From NCBI RefSeq assembly GCF_025822765.1, contig NZ_JACKUK010000023.1:577535-641534 (forward strand): DNA of 64,000 bases. Direction: 5' to 3'. This document shows positions 11,124 to 20,002 of this stretch, in pieces. A model generated the notes under the pieces. That model did not search any database and had not been told where the DNA came from. It was given only the letters and a program-made list of their open reading frames with translations. Source of the DNA: Mycobacterium barrassiae (GTDB lineage: Bacteria > Actinomycetota > Actinomycetes > Mycobacteriales > Mycobacteriaceae). How positions within the stretch are numbered: position 1 is the first letter of the stretch; the number at the start of each line of letters is the position of its first letter. Position numbers and translations under genes: made by a program.

Positions 11124-12419
11124 GTGAACAAGGACGACATGATCCTGATCAGCGTCGACGACCACATCGTCGAGCCTCCCGACATGTTCCGTAACCATCT
11201 TCCGAAAAAGTATCTGGACGAGGCGCCGCGGCTGGTGCACAACCCAGACGGGTCCGACACGTGGCAGTTCCGCGATGTGGTCATCCCGAACGTCGCTTTG
11301 AACGCGGTGGCGGGCCGCCCGAAGGAGGAGTACGGACTGGAACCCCAGGGCCTCGACGAGATCCGGCCCGGGTGCTGGCAGGTCGACGAGCGGGTCAAGG
11401 ACATGAACGCCGGCGGCATCCTGGGGTCGATCTGCTTTCCCACCTTCCCCGGATTCGCGGGACGGCTGTTCGCGACCGAGGATCCCGAGTTCAGTCTGGC
11501 GCTGTTGCAGGCCTACAACGACTGGCACGTCGAGGAGTGGTGCGGCGCCTATCCCGCACGGTTCATCCCGATGACCCTGCCGGTGATCTGGGACGCCGAA
11601 GCATGCGCCAAGGAGATCCGCCGCAACGCCGAGCGCGGCGTGCACGCGCTGACATTCACCGAGAATCCCGCCGCGATGGGTTACCCGTCCTTCCACGACG
11701 ACTACTGGACGCCGGTGTGGGAAGCGCTGGTCGACACCGACACCGTGATGAACGTGCACATCGGCTCATCGGGGAAGCTCGCCATCACCGCCCCGGATGC
11801 GCCGATGGACGTGATGATCACCCTGCAGCCGATGAACATCGTGCAGGCGGCCGCGGATCTGTTGTGGTCCAAGCCCATCAAGAAATACCCCGACCTCAAG
11901 ATCGCGCTGAGCGAGGGTGGCACCGGGTGGATCCCCTACTTCCTGGAACGCGCGGATCGCACGTACGAGATGCACTCCACGTGGACGGGGCAGGACTTCA
12001 AGGGCAAGCTGCCCAGCGAGGTCTTCCGCGAGCACTTCCTGACCTGCTTCATCTCCGACCCGGTCGGGGTGGCGATGCGCAATCAGATCGGCATCGACAA
12101 CATCTGTTGGGAAGCCGACTACCCGCACTCCGACTCGATGTGGCCCGGCGCTCCCGAACAACTTCACGAGGTGCTCACCGAGCACAACGCGACCGACGCC
12201 GAGATCAACAAGATGACCTACGAGAACGCCATGCGGTGGTACCACTGGGACCCGTTCACCCACATCACCAAGGAACAGGCGACCGTCGGTGCGCTACGCA
12301 AGGCGGCAGAAGGCCACGATGTCTCCATCCGGGCGCTGTCTCACCACAAGAAGGACTCGAGTCTCGGCGCGACGACGCTGCAGGACCAGCTGAACAGGGC
12401 GACCGCGAACCAGAAGTGA
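11124..12419 (+). CDS. Amidohydrolase family protein (ACMSD-like TIM barrel) 1
   Basis: A 431-residue metal-dependent hydrolase or decarboxylase of the amidohydrolase-2 (ACMSD-like) family. Metal-binding landmarks are SVDDH near residue 10, a central His in MNVHIG, and the C-terminal Asp in WEADYPHSD. Studied members catalyse non-oxidative decarboxylation or hydrolysis of ring-derived acids; the substrate here is unknown. GTG start behind AGGGGG. The gene stands alone and is the first of four such genes in the window, the others at 35537, 40074 and 42526. Similar genes often sit in mycobacterial lipid or steroid catabolic clusters. Confidence 0.88.
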   Translation: MNKDDMILISVDDHIVEPPDMFRNHLPKKYLDEAPRLVHNPDGSDTWQFRDVVIPNVALNAVAGRPKEEYGLEPQGLDEIRPGCWQVDERVKDMNAGGILGSICFPTFPGFAGRLFATEDPEFSLALLQAYNDWHVEEWCGAYPARFIPMTLPVIWDAEACAKEIRRNAERGVHALTFTENPAAMGYPSFHDDYWTPVWEALVDTDTVMNVHIGSSGKLAITAPDAPMDVMITLQPMNIVQAAADLLWSKPIKKYPDLKIALSEGGTGWIPYFLERADRTYEMHSTWTGQDFKGKLPSEVFREHFLTCFISDPVGVAMRNQIGIDNICWEADYPHSDSMWPGAPEQLHEVLTEHNATDAEINKMTYENAMRWYHWDPFTHITKEQATVGALRKAAEGHDVSIRALSHHKKDSSLGATTLQDQLNRATANQK

Positions 12420-12432
12420 GCGTGCGCTCAGA

Positions 12433-13668
12433 TCACCTGAGCGAGTAGCGGATCGGCAGGTGCTTGGGCCCGCCGACGAAGATCGTCGCCATGTACTCCG
12501 GATCGCCGGTCAGTTCTATCGAGTCCAGCCGGGGTACCAGCTCGGAGAAGAAGCTGTTGACCTCCATCCGGGCCAGGGCTGCGCCCAGGCAGAAGTGCAC
12601 ACCGTAACCGAATGCGTTGTGCTTGTTGGGATCGCGTCCCACGTCGAACTTGAACGGTTCGTCGAAGACATCTTCGTCACGGTTCGACGACACATACGAC
12701 AGCAGCACCGACTCCCCCGCCGCGATCGGGACGCCGCGGACCTCGGTGTCCTGCTGCGCCGTGCGCATGAACTCCTTCACCGGCGTGACCCACCGGATCA
12801 TCTCCTCGGTGGCCAGCGGCATGAGGTCCATGTTGGCGCGGAGCCGCTCCCGTTGGTCGGGATGCTCGATGAGCGCATGCATTCCGCCTGAGATGACGTT
12901 GCTGGTGGTGTCGTGTCCGGCGGCGGCGAGAATCGCGTAGTACGACACGGTTTCGATGTCGTTGAGGGGCTCACCGTTGACGGTGGCGTTTGCGATCGCC
13001 GATGCCAGATCTTCGGTCGGGTTCTCGCGGCGCGAGGCGGTGACCGCGGTGAAGTACGCGAACATCTCGAGAAGCGCCGCCATCTGCTCCTCTTTGGTGG
13101 TCCCCCGCTGGAACTCCGCGTCGTCGTTACCGAACATCTCCTGGGTGTACTTGAGCATCTTCGGGAAGTCCTGCTCGGGAAGGCCGAGCATCGACATGAT
13201 CACGTACAGCGGATAGTTCACCGCGACCTGCTGGACGAAATCGCACTCCGGTCCCGCCTCTGCCATCTGGTCGACGAAGCGCTTCGCGAGCTCGTCGACG
13301 CGAACCTTCAACGCCCGCATGGCCTTCGGACGAAACCAGTCCGCGCCGATCGCCCGGATCACGCGGTGCTGGGGATCGTCCATGTGGATCAGCGTGTTGA
13401 TGCCGACGGCGGCCTGCTGCTCATCGCCTTCCTCCGTCATCAACACCGGACGGGGCGAGTTGGTGAAGATGTCGTTCGCACGTTCGATCGCCATGATGTC
13501 GGCGTGTTTCGTGATCGCCCAGAACGGCCGGTAGTTGGGTACCTCCACCCAGGACACCGGCGCATTGGCTCGCAGGTGAGTCAGCGCCGCGTGAAGTGCC
13601 TTCTCATCGGTGTAGGTCTCGGGATCTGCGAACACCTTCGCCGCTTCATCCATGATCCGGGTAGCCAC
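12433..13668 (-). CDS. Cytochrome P450 (1)
   Basis: Soluble bacterial-type cytochrome P450 of 411 aa. The oxygen-activation helix motif AGHDTT, the ExxR pair in EEMIRW and the haem loop FGYGVHFCLG with Cys about residue 360 are all present. It would hydroxylate a hydrophobic substrate using ferredoxin electrons; no ferredoxin gene is adjacent. The GTG start at 13668 follows GGAGGA by 7 bases. The open frame continues upstream to 14055 but only overlaps the neighbouring LLM gene. It lies 14 bases after that gene and is probably co-transcribed with it. Confidence 0.93.
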   Translation of the reverse strand: MATRIMDEAAKVFADPETYTDEKALHAALTHLRANAPVSWVEVPNYRPFWAITKHADIMAIERANDIFTNSPRPVLMTEEGDEQQAAVGINTLIHMDDPQHRVIRAIGADWFRPKAMRALKVRVDELAKRFVDQMAEAGPECDFVQQVAVNYPLYVIMSMLGLPEQDFPKMLKYTQEMFGNDDAEFQRGTTKEEQMAALLEMFAYFTAVTASRRENPTEDLASAIANATVNGEPLNDIETVSYYAILAAAGHDTTSNVISGGMHALIEHPDQRERLRANMDLMPLATEEMIRWVTPVKEFMRTAQQDTEVRGVPIAAGESVLLSYVSSNRDEDVFDEPFKFDVGRDPNKHNAFGYGVHFCLGAALARMEVNSFFSELVPRLDSIELTGDPEYMATIFVGGPKHLPIRYSLR

Positions 13669-13682
13669 TACCGGTTCCTCCA

Positions 13683-14717
13683 CTATGTGGTCGGCTCGCG
13701 CAGTTCTTGCAAAACCGCGGAGATGGTTGATTCCGAAATCGTGGTCGGGAAGCCCACCATGACGCGATCGATCAAGCCGTCGCACCGATCCCGAATCTTG
13801 GCCGCCAGCTTGTCGATCGGAGCGACCACCGCGAACGTGTCGAGGATCTCGTCGTCGATGAGCGCACCCATACCGTCCCAGTCGCCTTTGAGCGACAACC
13901 CGTGCAATTCGTCGTGCAGCGCACCCCAGCCGTGCAGATCGAGCACCTTCTTGTACGCCGGCGTCGAACCGTAGAACGCGATCTGCTTGCGGGTGCCGAC
14001 GGCTGCGGCGTTCAGTTCGGACTCGTCGTTGCCCGTGACGACGAACAGCGGGCACGACACCTGAAAGTCGCTGCGCTGCCGACCCGATCGGCTCATCCCC
14101 CGCATCAGGGCGGGCATGGTCACCTCTTCGAAGTACCGCTTCGTCGTGAAGGCATGCGCGAGGATGCCGTCGGCGACCTCACCCGTCATCTCCGTCATCG
14201 CCTCACCGACCGCGGCGATGAACACCTTCGGAATGCCGTAGTCATGCGGCTGCGGCATGAACATGGGTGTCATGAGTTTGTGCGTGTAGAACTCACCCTC
14301 GAAGCGCAGCTTCGTGCCGCCGTGCCAACACGCCCAGATCTCGCGCAGTGCGAGCACGAACTCGCGCATCCGGTGCACCGGGCGGCTCCACGGCATGCTG
14401 AACCGCTTCTCGATGTGCGGCTGGATCTGCGAGCCGAGTCCCAGGTTCAGCCGGCCCTTCGAGTACTCCTGCAGATCCCAGCCGACGTTCGCGACGGTCA
14501 TCGGGTTTCGGGCGAACGCCACCGCGATGCTGGTGCCCAGTTCGATGGTGTCGGTGTGTTCGGCGGCCAGCGTCAGCGGCAGGAACGGGTCGTGGTCGAC
14601 CTCGGCCGTCCAGCAGCCGTCATAGCCTCGACGTTCCAGGGTCACCGCGGCGTCGACCACCGCGTGGAGCTGGCTGAACACGCCGCCGTCGACCTTGAGG
14701 CCGGCGCCGCTTCCCAT
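13683..14717 (-). CDS. LLM-class F420-dependent oxidoreductase (1)
   Basis: About 344 aa with the luciferase-like monooxygenase TIM-barrel fold. Family features are an early YDGCWTAEVDHDPFLPLTLAA segment, GTSIAVAFARNPM, and the Gly-rich GRLNLGLGSQ. It resembles the mycobacterial F420-dependent group rather than FMN luciferases. It may oxidise or reduce a ketone, alcohol or imine. I placed the start at ATG 14717, where the protein opens with MGSGAGLKVDGG; a frame-open extension reaches 14741. The next gene downstream is the P450 at 12433, and the pair looks like an operon. Confidence 0.85.
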   Translation of the reverse strand: MGSGAGLKVDGGVFSQLHAVVDAAVTLERRGYDGCWTAEVDHDPFLPLTLAAEHTDTIELGTSIAVAFARNPMTVANVGWDLQEYSKGRLNLGLGSQIQPHIEKRFSMPWSRPVHRMREFVLALREIWACWHGGTKLRFEGEFYTHKLMTPMFMPQPHDYGIPKVFIAAVGEAMTEMTGEVADGILAHAFTTKRYFEEVTMPALMRGMSRSGRQRSDFQVSCPLFVVTGNDESELNAAAVGTRKQIAFYGSTPAYKKVLDLHGWGALHDELHGLSLKGDWDGMGALIDDEILDTFAVVAPIDKLAAKIRDRCDGLIDRVMVGFPTTISESTISAVLQELREPTT

Positions 14718-14728
14718 GACCGCAGACG

Positions 14729-14749
14729 CTACAGTAAGCAATTCAGTAT
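14729..14749. promoter_or_regulatory. Candidate ACTGTAA-type operator (weak)
   Basis: In the divergent gap between the LLM gene (14717) and the carboxyltransferase (14804). On the minus strand it reads ATACTGAA then TTACTGTA with the same spacing as the strong repeats and matches the 21657 repeat at 15 of 21 positions. The arms are imperfect. Confidence 0.4.
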
Positions 14750-14803
14750 GGTCAACGTGAACATGCCGGTGCGACGATCGCCTTTCGACGACAGGAAGAG
14801 CGC

Positions 14804-16300
14804 ATGACGAACGAGCAGGGCTGGAAGGAGACGCTCGAAGACCTCGAGCTTCGGCGTGAGCGTTCGCGAGCCATGGGTGGCCCGGAGCGGCTGGCCAAGC
14901 ATCGCGGGAAGGGCAAGCTCGATGCTCGGGCGCGCCTCGAGCATCTTCTCGACAAGGGCAGCTTCCGGGAGTTCGGCACCCTGGTGGGCGGCGACATCGC
15001 CGCCGATGGGATCGTCGCCGGTTCCGGGCTCATTAACGGCTCGCCGGTGATGGTCGGCGCCGAGGACTTCACGACGCTGGCGGGCAGCATCGGTCCTGGC
15101 GGGAATGCGAAGCGCTACCGGCTCGCCGAGTTGGCACTGAGAGACCGGATTCCGCTCGTGATGCTCCTCGAGGGCGCCGGCTTCCGGCCCAGCGGCGAGA
15201 ACTACGGCCGCACCCCCACCGATCTGCTGGCGCAGGCGCAGTGCTCCGGCAAGGTGCCGATGGTCGGCGGCCTGCTCGGCCCGTCGGCGGGCCACGGCGC
15301 GCTGGTGGCGCCGGTGTGCGACTGGACCATCATGAGCAACCAGGGCGCGATCTTCACCGCAGGGCCGCCGGTCGTGAAAGAGTCGACGGGCGAAGAGATT
15401 TCGAAGGAAGACCTGGGCGGCCCGTCGGTCGCGATCGCCAGCGGGGTGATCCACAACCTGGCCGAGGACGACGAGGCGGTGCTGGACGATATCCGCCGCT
15501 ACCTGTCGTACTTCCCGCCGAGCGCATGGTCGTATCCGGCGTCGCTGCCCGCGGACGAAGCGAGCGAACCGCGCACGACACCAGAGCTGCTCGACCTCGT
15601 GCCGCGCGGCAACCGGCGCGTCTACGACATGCGGGCCGTGCTCGACGTGGTGTTCGACGACCGGGGCTGGTTCGAGGTGCAGCCGAAGTTCGGCCAGGCG
15701 ATGATCTGCGCGCTGGCCCATCTCGGTGGCCACCCCGTCGCGGTGGTCGCCAATCAGCCCAAGGTGCTGGCGGGCTCGATCGACGCCGACGCCGCCGACA
15801 AGGCAGCGCATTTCATCAACGTCGCCGACTCGTTCCATCTGCCCATCGTGTTCCTCGCCGACAATCCGGGGATGCTTCCGGGAAGCCGGTCCGAGAAGGC
15901 CGGGGTGCTGCGCAGCGGCGCCCGTATGTTCGCCGCGCAGACCGCCGCCACAACGATCAAGCTGCATGTAACCCTGCGTAAGGCTTACGGATTCGGGTCG
16001 ATGGTGATGTCGCTGCTCGGCTTCGACAACCAAAGTGCGACGTTCGCCTATCCGGGCGCCACGATGGGTGCGATGAGCGCCTCCGCGCTCACCAAGGCCT
16101 CCCACGCCGGCGAGGACCTTGAGGCCAAGCTGCGCAAGGCCGAGGTCGACGCGTCATTCCGGTCGGCCGGCCACCTCGGCTTCGACGACCTCATCAGTCC
16201 CGAGGAGACGCGCAATGCGCTGCTGTCGGCGCTGCAGCGCGCGATCTACAGCAGGCAGGCGGCCGCAGAACCGGTGAGCCGCACCGTCATCACGCCCTAG
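14804..16300 (+). CDS. Acyl-CoA carboxylase carboxyltransferase (beta) subunit-like protein
   Basis: A 498-residue crotonase-fold carboxyltransferase of the AccD/PccB family, which moves CO2 from biotin to an acyl-CoA. Typical parts are RLAKHRGKGKLDARARLEHL near residue 30, the GAGFRPSG segment, GPSAGHGALVAP near residue 160, and the C-terminal FADNPG-like DNPGMLPGS and AYGFGSMVM. No biotin carboxylase, biotin carrier or epsilon subunit gene is adjacent, so the partner must be elsewhere or the protein has another role. ATG behind GGAAG. It ends just before a palindrome shared with the 47.5 kb region. Confidence 0.85.
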   Translation: MTNEQGWKETLEDLELRRERSRAMGGPERLAKHRGKGKLDARARLEHLLDKGSFREFGTLVGGDIAADGIVAGSGLINGSPVMVGAEDFTTLAGSIGPGGNAKRYRLAELALRDRIPLVMLLEGAGFRPSGENYGRTPTDLLAQAQCSGKVPMVGGLLGPSAGHGALVAPVCDWTIMSNQGAIFTAGPPVVKESTGEEISKEDLGGPSVAIASGVIHNLAEDDEAVLDDIRRYLSYFPPSAWSYPASLPADEASEPRTTPELLDLVPRGNRRVYDMRAVLDVVFDDRGWFEVQPKFGQAMICALAHLGGHPVAVVANQPKVLAGSIDADAADKAAHFINVADSFHLPIVFLADNPGMLPGSRSEKAGVLRSGARMFAAQTAATTIKLHVTLRKAYGFGSMVMSLLGFDNQSATFAYPGATMGAMSASALTKASHAGEDLEAKLRKAEVDASFRSAGHLGFDDLISPEETRNALLSALQRAIYSRQAAAEPVSRTVITP

Positions 16301-16309
16301 TTTCCGTGC

Positions 16310-16358
16310 GATTTGTGTGCGTTTAGGAGCGGTGAGCGCTCTCGAACGCACACAAATC
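16310..16358. terminator. Intergenic palindrome, family A copy 1
   Basis: Perfect 14-base arms (16310-16323 and 16345-16358; core ATTTGTGTGCG/CGCACACAAAT) enclose a second small hairpin, GAGCG-N5-CGCTC. It lies between convergent genes ending at 16300 and 16357, and the TGA of the minus-strand LLM gene is formed by its right end. A closely related copy lies at 47479. A bidirectional terminator or an interspersed repeat are both possible; there is no U-tract. Confidence 0.7.
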
Positions 16359-17400
16359 AGTCGGATGCGCGGTACTCCGCGACGATCGGTTCGAGTTCGT
16401 CGGGCGTGCAGCCGTGCATGATGACGGCGTCAGCCCCGTAGTCGAACTCCTTGCGGATGCGATCCACACACTGGCGCGCCGATCCGGTTGCCGACGGCTC
16501 GAGCCACTCGTCGGGAATGAGCGTGGCGATGTGCTCGATCTGCTCGGCGGTGGCCTTGTGATCGATACCCCCGGCGACGGACTGCACCACCGGGTCGTCC
16601 CGGAAGCGTTGCAGCACCGAGAGATCCCAGCCGTTGGTGTTGATGAGCAGTTCGCCGTAGCCCTGCAGGTACGTCGCCAGCCGCGCCACCGTCTTCTTCA
16701 GCCGCAGTTCCTCGGGCAGATGGTCGCCGACGGTCGCGAAACACGACCAGACCTTCACGTCGTCTGGGTTGCGGCCGGCCTGCTCGGCAGCGTCCTTCAC
16801 GGTCTTGACCGCACGCTGCAGGGTTTCGGGCGTGAAGTAGGTATGCAGGATGACATCGTCGAACTCGCGACCACCGAGCGCGAGCGTCTGCGGGCCGAAC
16901 GCGACGATCGCCAGTCGGATGTCCTCGTTGAAGTCCGGGTCGAGGAACAGCAACTGGTATTTCCCGATCGGCCCGTCGTGATTGAAGATCAGCTCGCCGT
17001 GCCAGAGCCTCCGCATCACCTGGGCGAAGTCCTCCATCTGCGCGGTCGTCACCGGCGGGACTCCGAACGCCGAGTACATCGCCGCCACCCCGCGGCCGAT
17101 GCCGAGCGTGAAGCGCCCCTTCGACAGCCGGTGCATCGTGGTCGCGTACGACCCGGTGATCAGCGGGTGACGGGTGTTGTGATTTGTTGCGGCGGTGGCG
17201 ATCTGCAGCCGATTGGTGACCGCCAACGCGGCGCCGGTCAACGATGATGCCTCTTTGACGTTCCAGCGTTCGGAGATGAACCCGGTGCCGAATCCGAGTT
17301 CCTCACCGCGACGCGCCTCGTCCATCAACCCGGCAGGACCCTCACCCCCCGCGCCGGCGAGCAGGTAGAAGCCGAGTTCGTCCAAGACGCGTTCACTCAC
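16357..17400 (-). CDS. LLM-class F420-dependent oxidoreductase (2)
   Basis: About 347 aa of the luciferase-like F420-dependent oxidoreductase family. Visible features are LGFGTGFISERWNVKEA near residue 38, IATAATNHNTRHPL, KGRFTLGIGRG near 95 and a C-terminal YGADAVIMHG. It is only distantly similar to the LLM protein at 13683. The GTG start at 17400 overlaps the stop of the SnoaL-like gene by 4 bases. It is the last gene of a minus-strand run that also contains a phosphotransferase, a hydrolase and a BVMO. The substrate is unknown. Confidence 0.86.
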   Translation of the reverse strand: MSERVLDELGFYLLAGAGGEGPAGLMDEARRGEELGFGTGFISERWNVKEASSLTGAALAVTNRLQIATAATNHNTRHPLITGSYATTMHRLSKGRFTLGIGRGVAAMYSAFGVPPVTTAQMEDFAQVMRRLWHGELIFNHDGPIGKYQLLFLDPDFNEDIRLAIVAFGPQTLALGGREFDDVILHTYFTPETLQRAVKTVKDAAEQAGRNPDDVKVWSCFATVGDHLPEELRLKKTVARLATYLQGYGELLINTNGWDLSVLQRFRDDPVVQSVAGGIDHKATAEQIEHIATLIPDEWLEPSATGSARQCVDRIRKEFDYGADAVIMHGCTPDELEPIVAEYRASD

Positions 17401-17771
17401 TGCCAGACCCCTTGTTTGTAGCCGCAATTCCACACTTCGACAATTCGACCGTCGACCACCCGGAAGATCTCCATACTGCCGACGTCGACCTTGGTGCCAT
17501 CCTTCATCACCATCGGTGATTGGTAGACGATCGCGACATGTTCACCGTCGTCGCCCGCCACCACCAGGTTGAGGTCGAAGCGAATCGTCTCGAACATGTC
17601 CCAGTGGTCGACGATGCGGGCCACCGCCTGCTCGTGGGTCAACGTCGTCGACTCGCCGACGTCATGGCGGATCACGCTGTCCCCCATCAACTCCTCGGCG
17701 AGCGCGAAGTCACGCTTGTTCCACACCACGAGGTTGTACAGTTCGACGACCGCTCGGGCTGTGCGCGTCAC
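17397..17771 (-). CDS. SnoaL-like / NTF2-fold small protein
   Basis: A 124-residue protein with the NTF2-like alpha+beta cone fold typical of SnoaL-like polyketide cyclases, limonene-epoxide-hydrolase-like proteins and ketosteroid isomerases. It begins with a helix (ARAVVELYNLVVWNKRD) and contains ELMGDSVIRHDVG, a strand-rich middle and MEIFRVVDGRIVEVWN near the end. No catalytic set can be assigned safely. It overlaps both neighbours by 4 bases, so it is translated together with the phosphotransferase-like gene and the LLM oxidoreductase. Confidence 0.78.
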   Translation of the reverse strand: MTRTARAVVELYNLVVWNKRDFALAEELMGDSVIRHDVGESTTLTHEQAVARIVDHWDMFETIRFDLNLVVAGDDGEHVAIVYQSPMVMKDGTKVDVGSMEIFRVVDGRIVEVWNCGYKQGVWQ

Positions 17772-18820
17772 GCGAACACCTCCAGTGCATCGATCTCGTC
17801 GATCGCGGCCACCGCACGATCAGTGAGCGTGAGGCACAACGCCCGCGACCGTTCGGGCAGCGCCTCCCAACCGTTCAACGTGATGACAGGAAGCACCATC
17901 AGATAGGCCGCGGCGAACCGGTAGTGCCGCCACGCGTGGTCGAACGAGTAGTCCTGCACACCCTGCTCCGCGAGAAGCGCCACATATTCCCGAACGAGCG
18001 CCTCGTCGTGGCCCCGCCGCAACTCGGTCGGCAGGCCTTGGCTCACCAAATACGCGATGTCGGCGGCGCCGGCGCCGATGGACGCGAACTGGAAGTCGAC
18101 GACCTTCAGCCGGTCGCCGTCGAAGAACATATTGTCCGCTCGGATATCGCCGTGTAGCAGCATCGAGCGTTCGGTCAGAGCCTCGAGCGCCTGGCCCGCG
18201 CTTTCGGCGAACCGTGCGGCGAAGTCGGCGACGGCGGCAGGTACCGGCGCCGACGAGTTATCGAGGTATACCTGCCAGCCCGGTCCGAACGCCGGCACCA
18301 GCAAGTCGCGCGCGATCGGCGTATCGATGCTCGGGAAGGCCTGGAGGGCACTCGGATTCGTCGTCGACCACGTATGCAGTCCGGCCAGCGCCGCGATGCA
18401 GACCCGCGCGCGATCCATCGACAGTCCGGCGAGGTGATCGGCATTGTCCCAGTCGGCGAGATCCTCCAGCAGCAGCACGAAATCCGCTGTGCCATCGGCC
18501 ATTCGCGCGGTGTAGACACGCGGGGTCTCCATCGGCGCCGCGCCTGCGACGTCCTGGTAGAACGCCAACTCGCGGCGGTACCCGCCGAGCAGTTCCATCG
18601 CTCCGCGGGCCTCGGACACCGCGGGCAGTTTCGCGATCAACGTCGACGGAACACCGTCACCGGTGAGGTGCAGCCGGTACAGCAGCGACGAGAACCCGCT
18701 GTCCTGGGCGATCTGCTCGGCACGGACCTCGGTCACCTCGCGGCCGAGCGCACTGGTCAGCCATTGCGGAGTCAGACCGTCGACGCCATCGGGGACCAGC
18801 GTCGTACCCGCACTCACCAT
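17768..18820 (-). CDS. Aminoglycoside phosphotransferase-family protein (APH/ACAD10-like kinase)
   Basis: About 350 aa with the kinase-like APH fold. The catalytic loop HGDIRADN (residues 223-230) and metal-binding VDFQ (241-244) are intact, so phosphoryl transfer is plausible. In catabolic clusters of actinobacteria and in eukaryotic ACAD10/11 such domains phosphorylate hydroxylated acyl compounds rather than antibiotics; that role is an inference here. The ATG at 18820 follows GGAGGAAC; an in-frame start 15 bases upstream would swallow that site. It overlaps the SnoaL-like gene by 4 bases. Confidence 0.83.
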   Translation of the reverse strand: MVSAGTTLVPDGVDGLTPQWLTSALGREVTEVRAEQIAQDSGFSSLLYRLHLTGDGVPSTLIAKLPAVSEARGAMELLGGYRRELAFYQDVAGAAPMETPRVYTARMADGTADFVLLLEDLADWDNADHLAGLSMDRARVCIAALAGLHTWSTTNPSALQAFPSIDTPIARDLLVPAFGPGWQVYLDNSSAPVPAAVADFAARFAESAGQALEALTERSMLLHGDIRADNMFFDGDRLKVVDFQFASIGAGAADIAYLVSQGLPTELRRGHDEALVREYVALLAEQGVQDYSFDHAWRHYRFAAAYLMVLPVITLNGWEALPERSRALCLTLTDRAVAAIDEIDALEVFA

Positions 18821-18880
18821 TGAGTTCCTCCGCACCTCATTCGACGCAACGCACCTAACATAGTTGCCAAGGCGCCCGGT

Positions 18881-20002
18881 TCATTCGGGAGTACGGGTCG
18901 ACTGGCTGATGCCCAGAAGGAATCGCTCCGAGGCGCGCTGGACGCCGCCGGCGAACAGGTGCCCGACATGGCTTCCCGGATGCCAGTACAACTCGCCGCC
19001 CCACTGTTCGTGCAGGCGCTGAGCGGGTTCACGCATCGCCATCCTGTCGTGCCAGGCACCCACGATCAGACGGTTCGGCGGAGGCGGTGTCGGCTCCACG
19101 TCGAGGTGGTCGACGACCGAGGACACCGCTGCGACCGTGCCGGACTGCAGCAGCTCGATGGTCTCCCGCACCGATGGCCCCCACCGACCCAGGTGCTGGG
19201 CGATCATGCCATTGAGTCCGAAGATCGGCGTGTAAACCGCTACGCCGTCGACCTTTTCGAGATGGGCCACCAGCGCCGCCACCGGACTTCCCATCGACAC
19301 CCCCGATACCGCGATCGCAGTGGACTGCGGCCGCAGCCACCGGACCACCGCGCGGACCTCCGACACCACCCGCATCATGCCCGCGACGTTGTTCAGCGGA
19401 TCCATATCGGGGTAGGTGAGCCACGCCCTGCGGCGGGCACCGTGGCCGGGCTGCACCGGCAACGCGATGTTGAAGCCCAGGTCCTCCTGAATTCGACGCG
19501 CGCGCGAGAACAGCAGATCGATCGGTTGTCCCTGGCCCGCACCGTGCACCCACACCAGCCACGGACGCTGGTCATCACCCGTGCGGCAGAGGTGCACCAC
19601 CGCCGTCGCGGGACCGCCCAGGCCCTCGACCGCCAGAGACTGCGGCAGCCGCGGATCGTGGTCGAATCTCACCTGCTCGTACGCCAGCCGCCCGATCCGG
19701 CGCCGTCGAACAGACTTGACCCGCAACGGTTCCGGCTCTGCATTGGCCTCGACTACAGTCAACCCGGACAGCTCGTCCGCCGCGGCGGTACAGGCGTCGA
19801 CGGTTCGCTCGAGTTTCGGCGGCGGCGCGGTTAACGTCATGCCGGACAAGGCGAGCTCGTCGAGCACCACCTCACCGAGTTGCCGCGCGCCGCGCCGCGA
19901 CACCGGCTTCCAGTCGTCTGAGCCCGCAGCCGCGGCATGTGCCCTGGGCAACACCCCGGCGAAATCGCGGCCGATGATCCTGGCGCGTTCGGACGCTTTC
20001 AT
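18881..20002 (-). CDS. Alpha/beta hydrolase
   Basis: A 373-residue alpha/beta hydrolase with the nucleophile elbow GVSMGS (Ser about 236), an oxyanion-type WVHGAGQG near residue 151 and a late His in SHVGH. About 130 N-terminal residues precede the core domain. The ATG overlaps the BVMO stop by 4 bases (ATGA). Paired with a Baeyer-Villiger enzyme, it would be expected to open the lactone or ester that the BVMO forms, though no direct evidence shows this. The frame runs open upstream to 20977, but that part only shadows the BVMO gene. Confidence 0.86.
   Translation of the reverse strand: MKASERARIIGRDFAGVLPRAHAAAAGSDDWKPVSRRGARQLGEVVLDELALSGMTLTAPPPKLERTVDACTAAADELSGLTVVEANAEPEPLRVKSVRRRRIGRLAYEQVRFDHDPRLPQSLAVEGLGGPATAVVHLCRTGDDQRPWLVWVHGAGQGQPIDLLFSRARRIQEDLGFNIALPVQPGHGARRRAWLTYPDMDPLNNVAGMMRVVSEVRAVVRWLRPQSTAIAVSGVSMGSPVAALVAHLEKVDGVAVYTPIFGLNGMIAQHLGRWGPSVRETIELLQSGTVAAVSSVVDHLDVEPTPPPPNRLIVGAWHDRMAMREPAQRLHEQWGGELYWHPGSHVGHLFAGGVQRASERFLLGISQSTRTPE

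Noticed and set aside
13669-14055. Longer P450 reading frame (540 residues)
   Set aside because: The extension overlaps the LLM gene on the same strand in another frame, and a good GGAGGA site precedes GTG 13668.
17768-18820. Antibiotic resistance gene (aminoglycoside phosphotransferase)
   Set aside because: The fold is shared, but the operon is catabolic and the fold is widely used for non-antibiotic substrates, so a resistance role is not supported.
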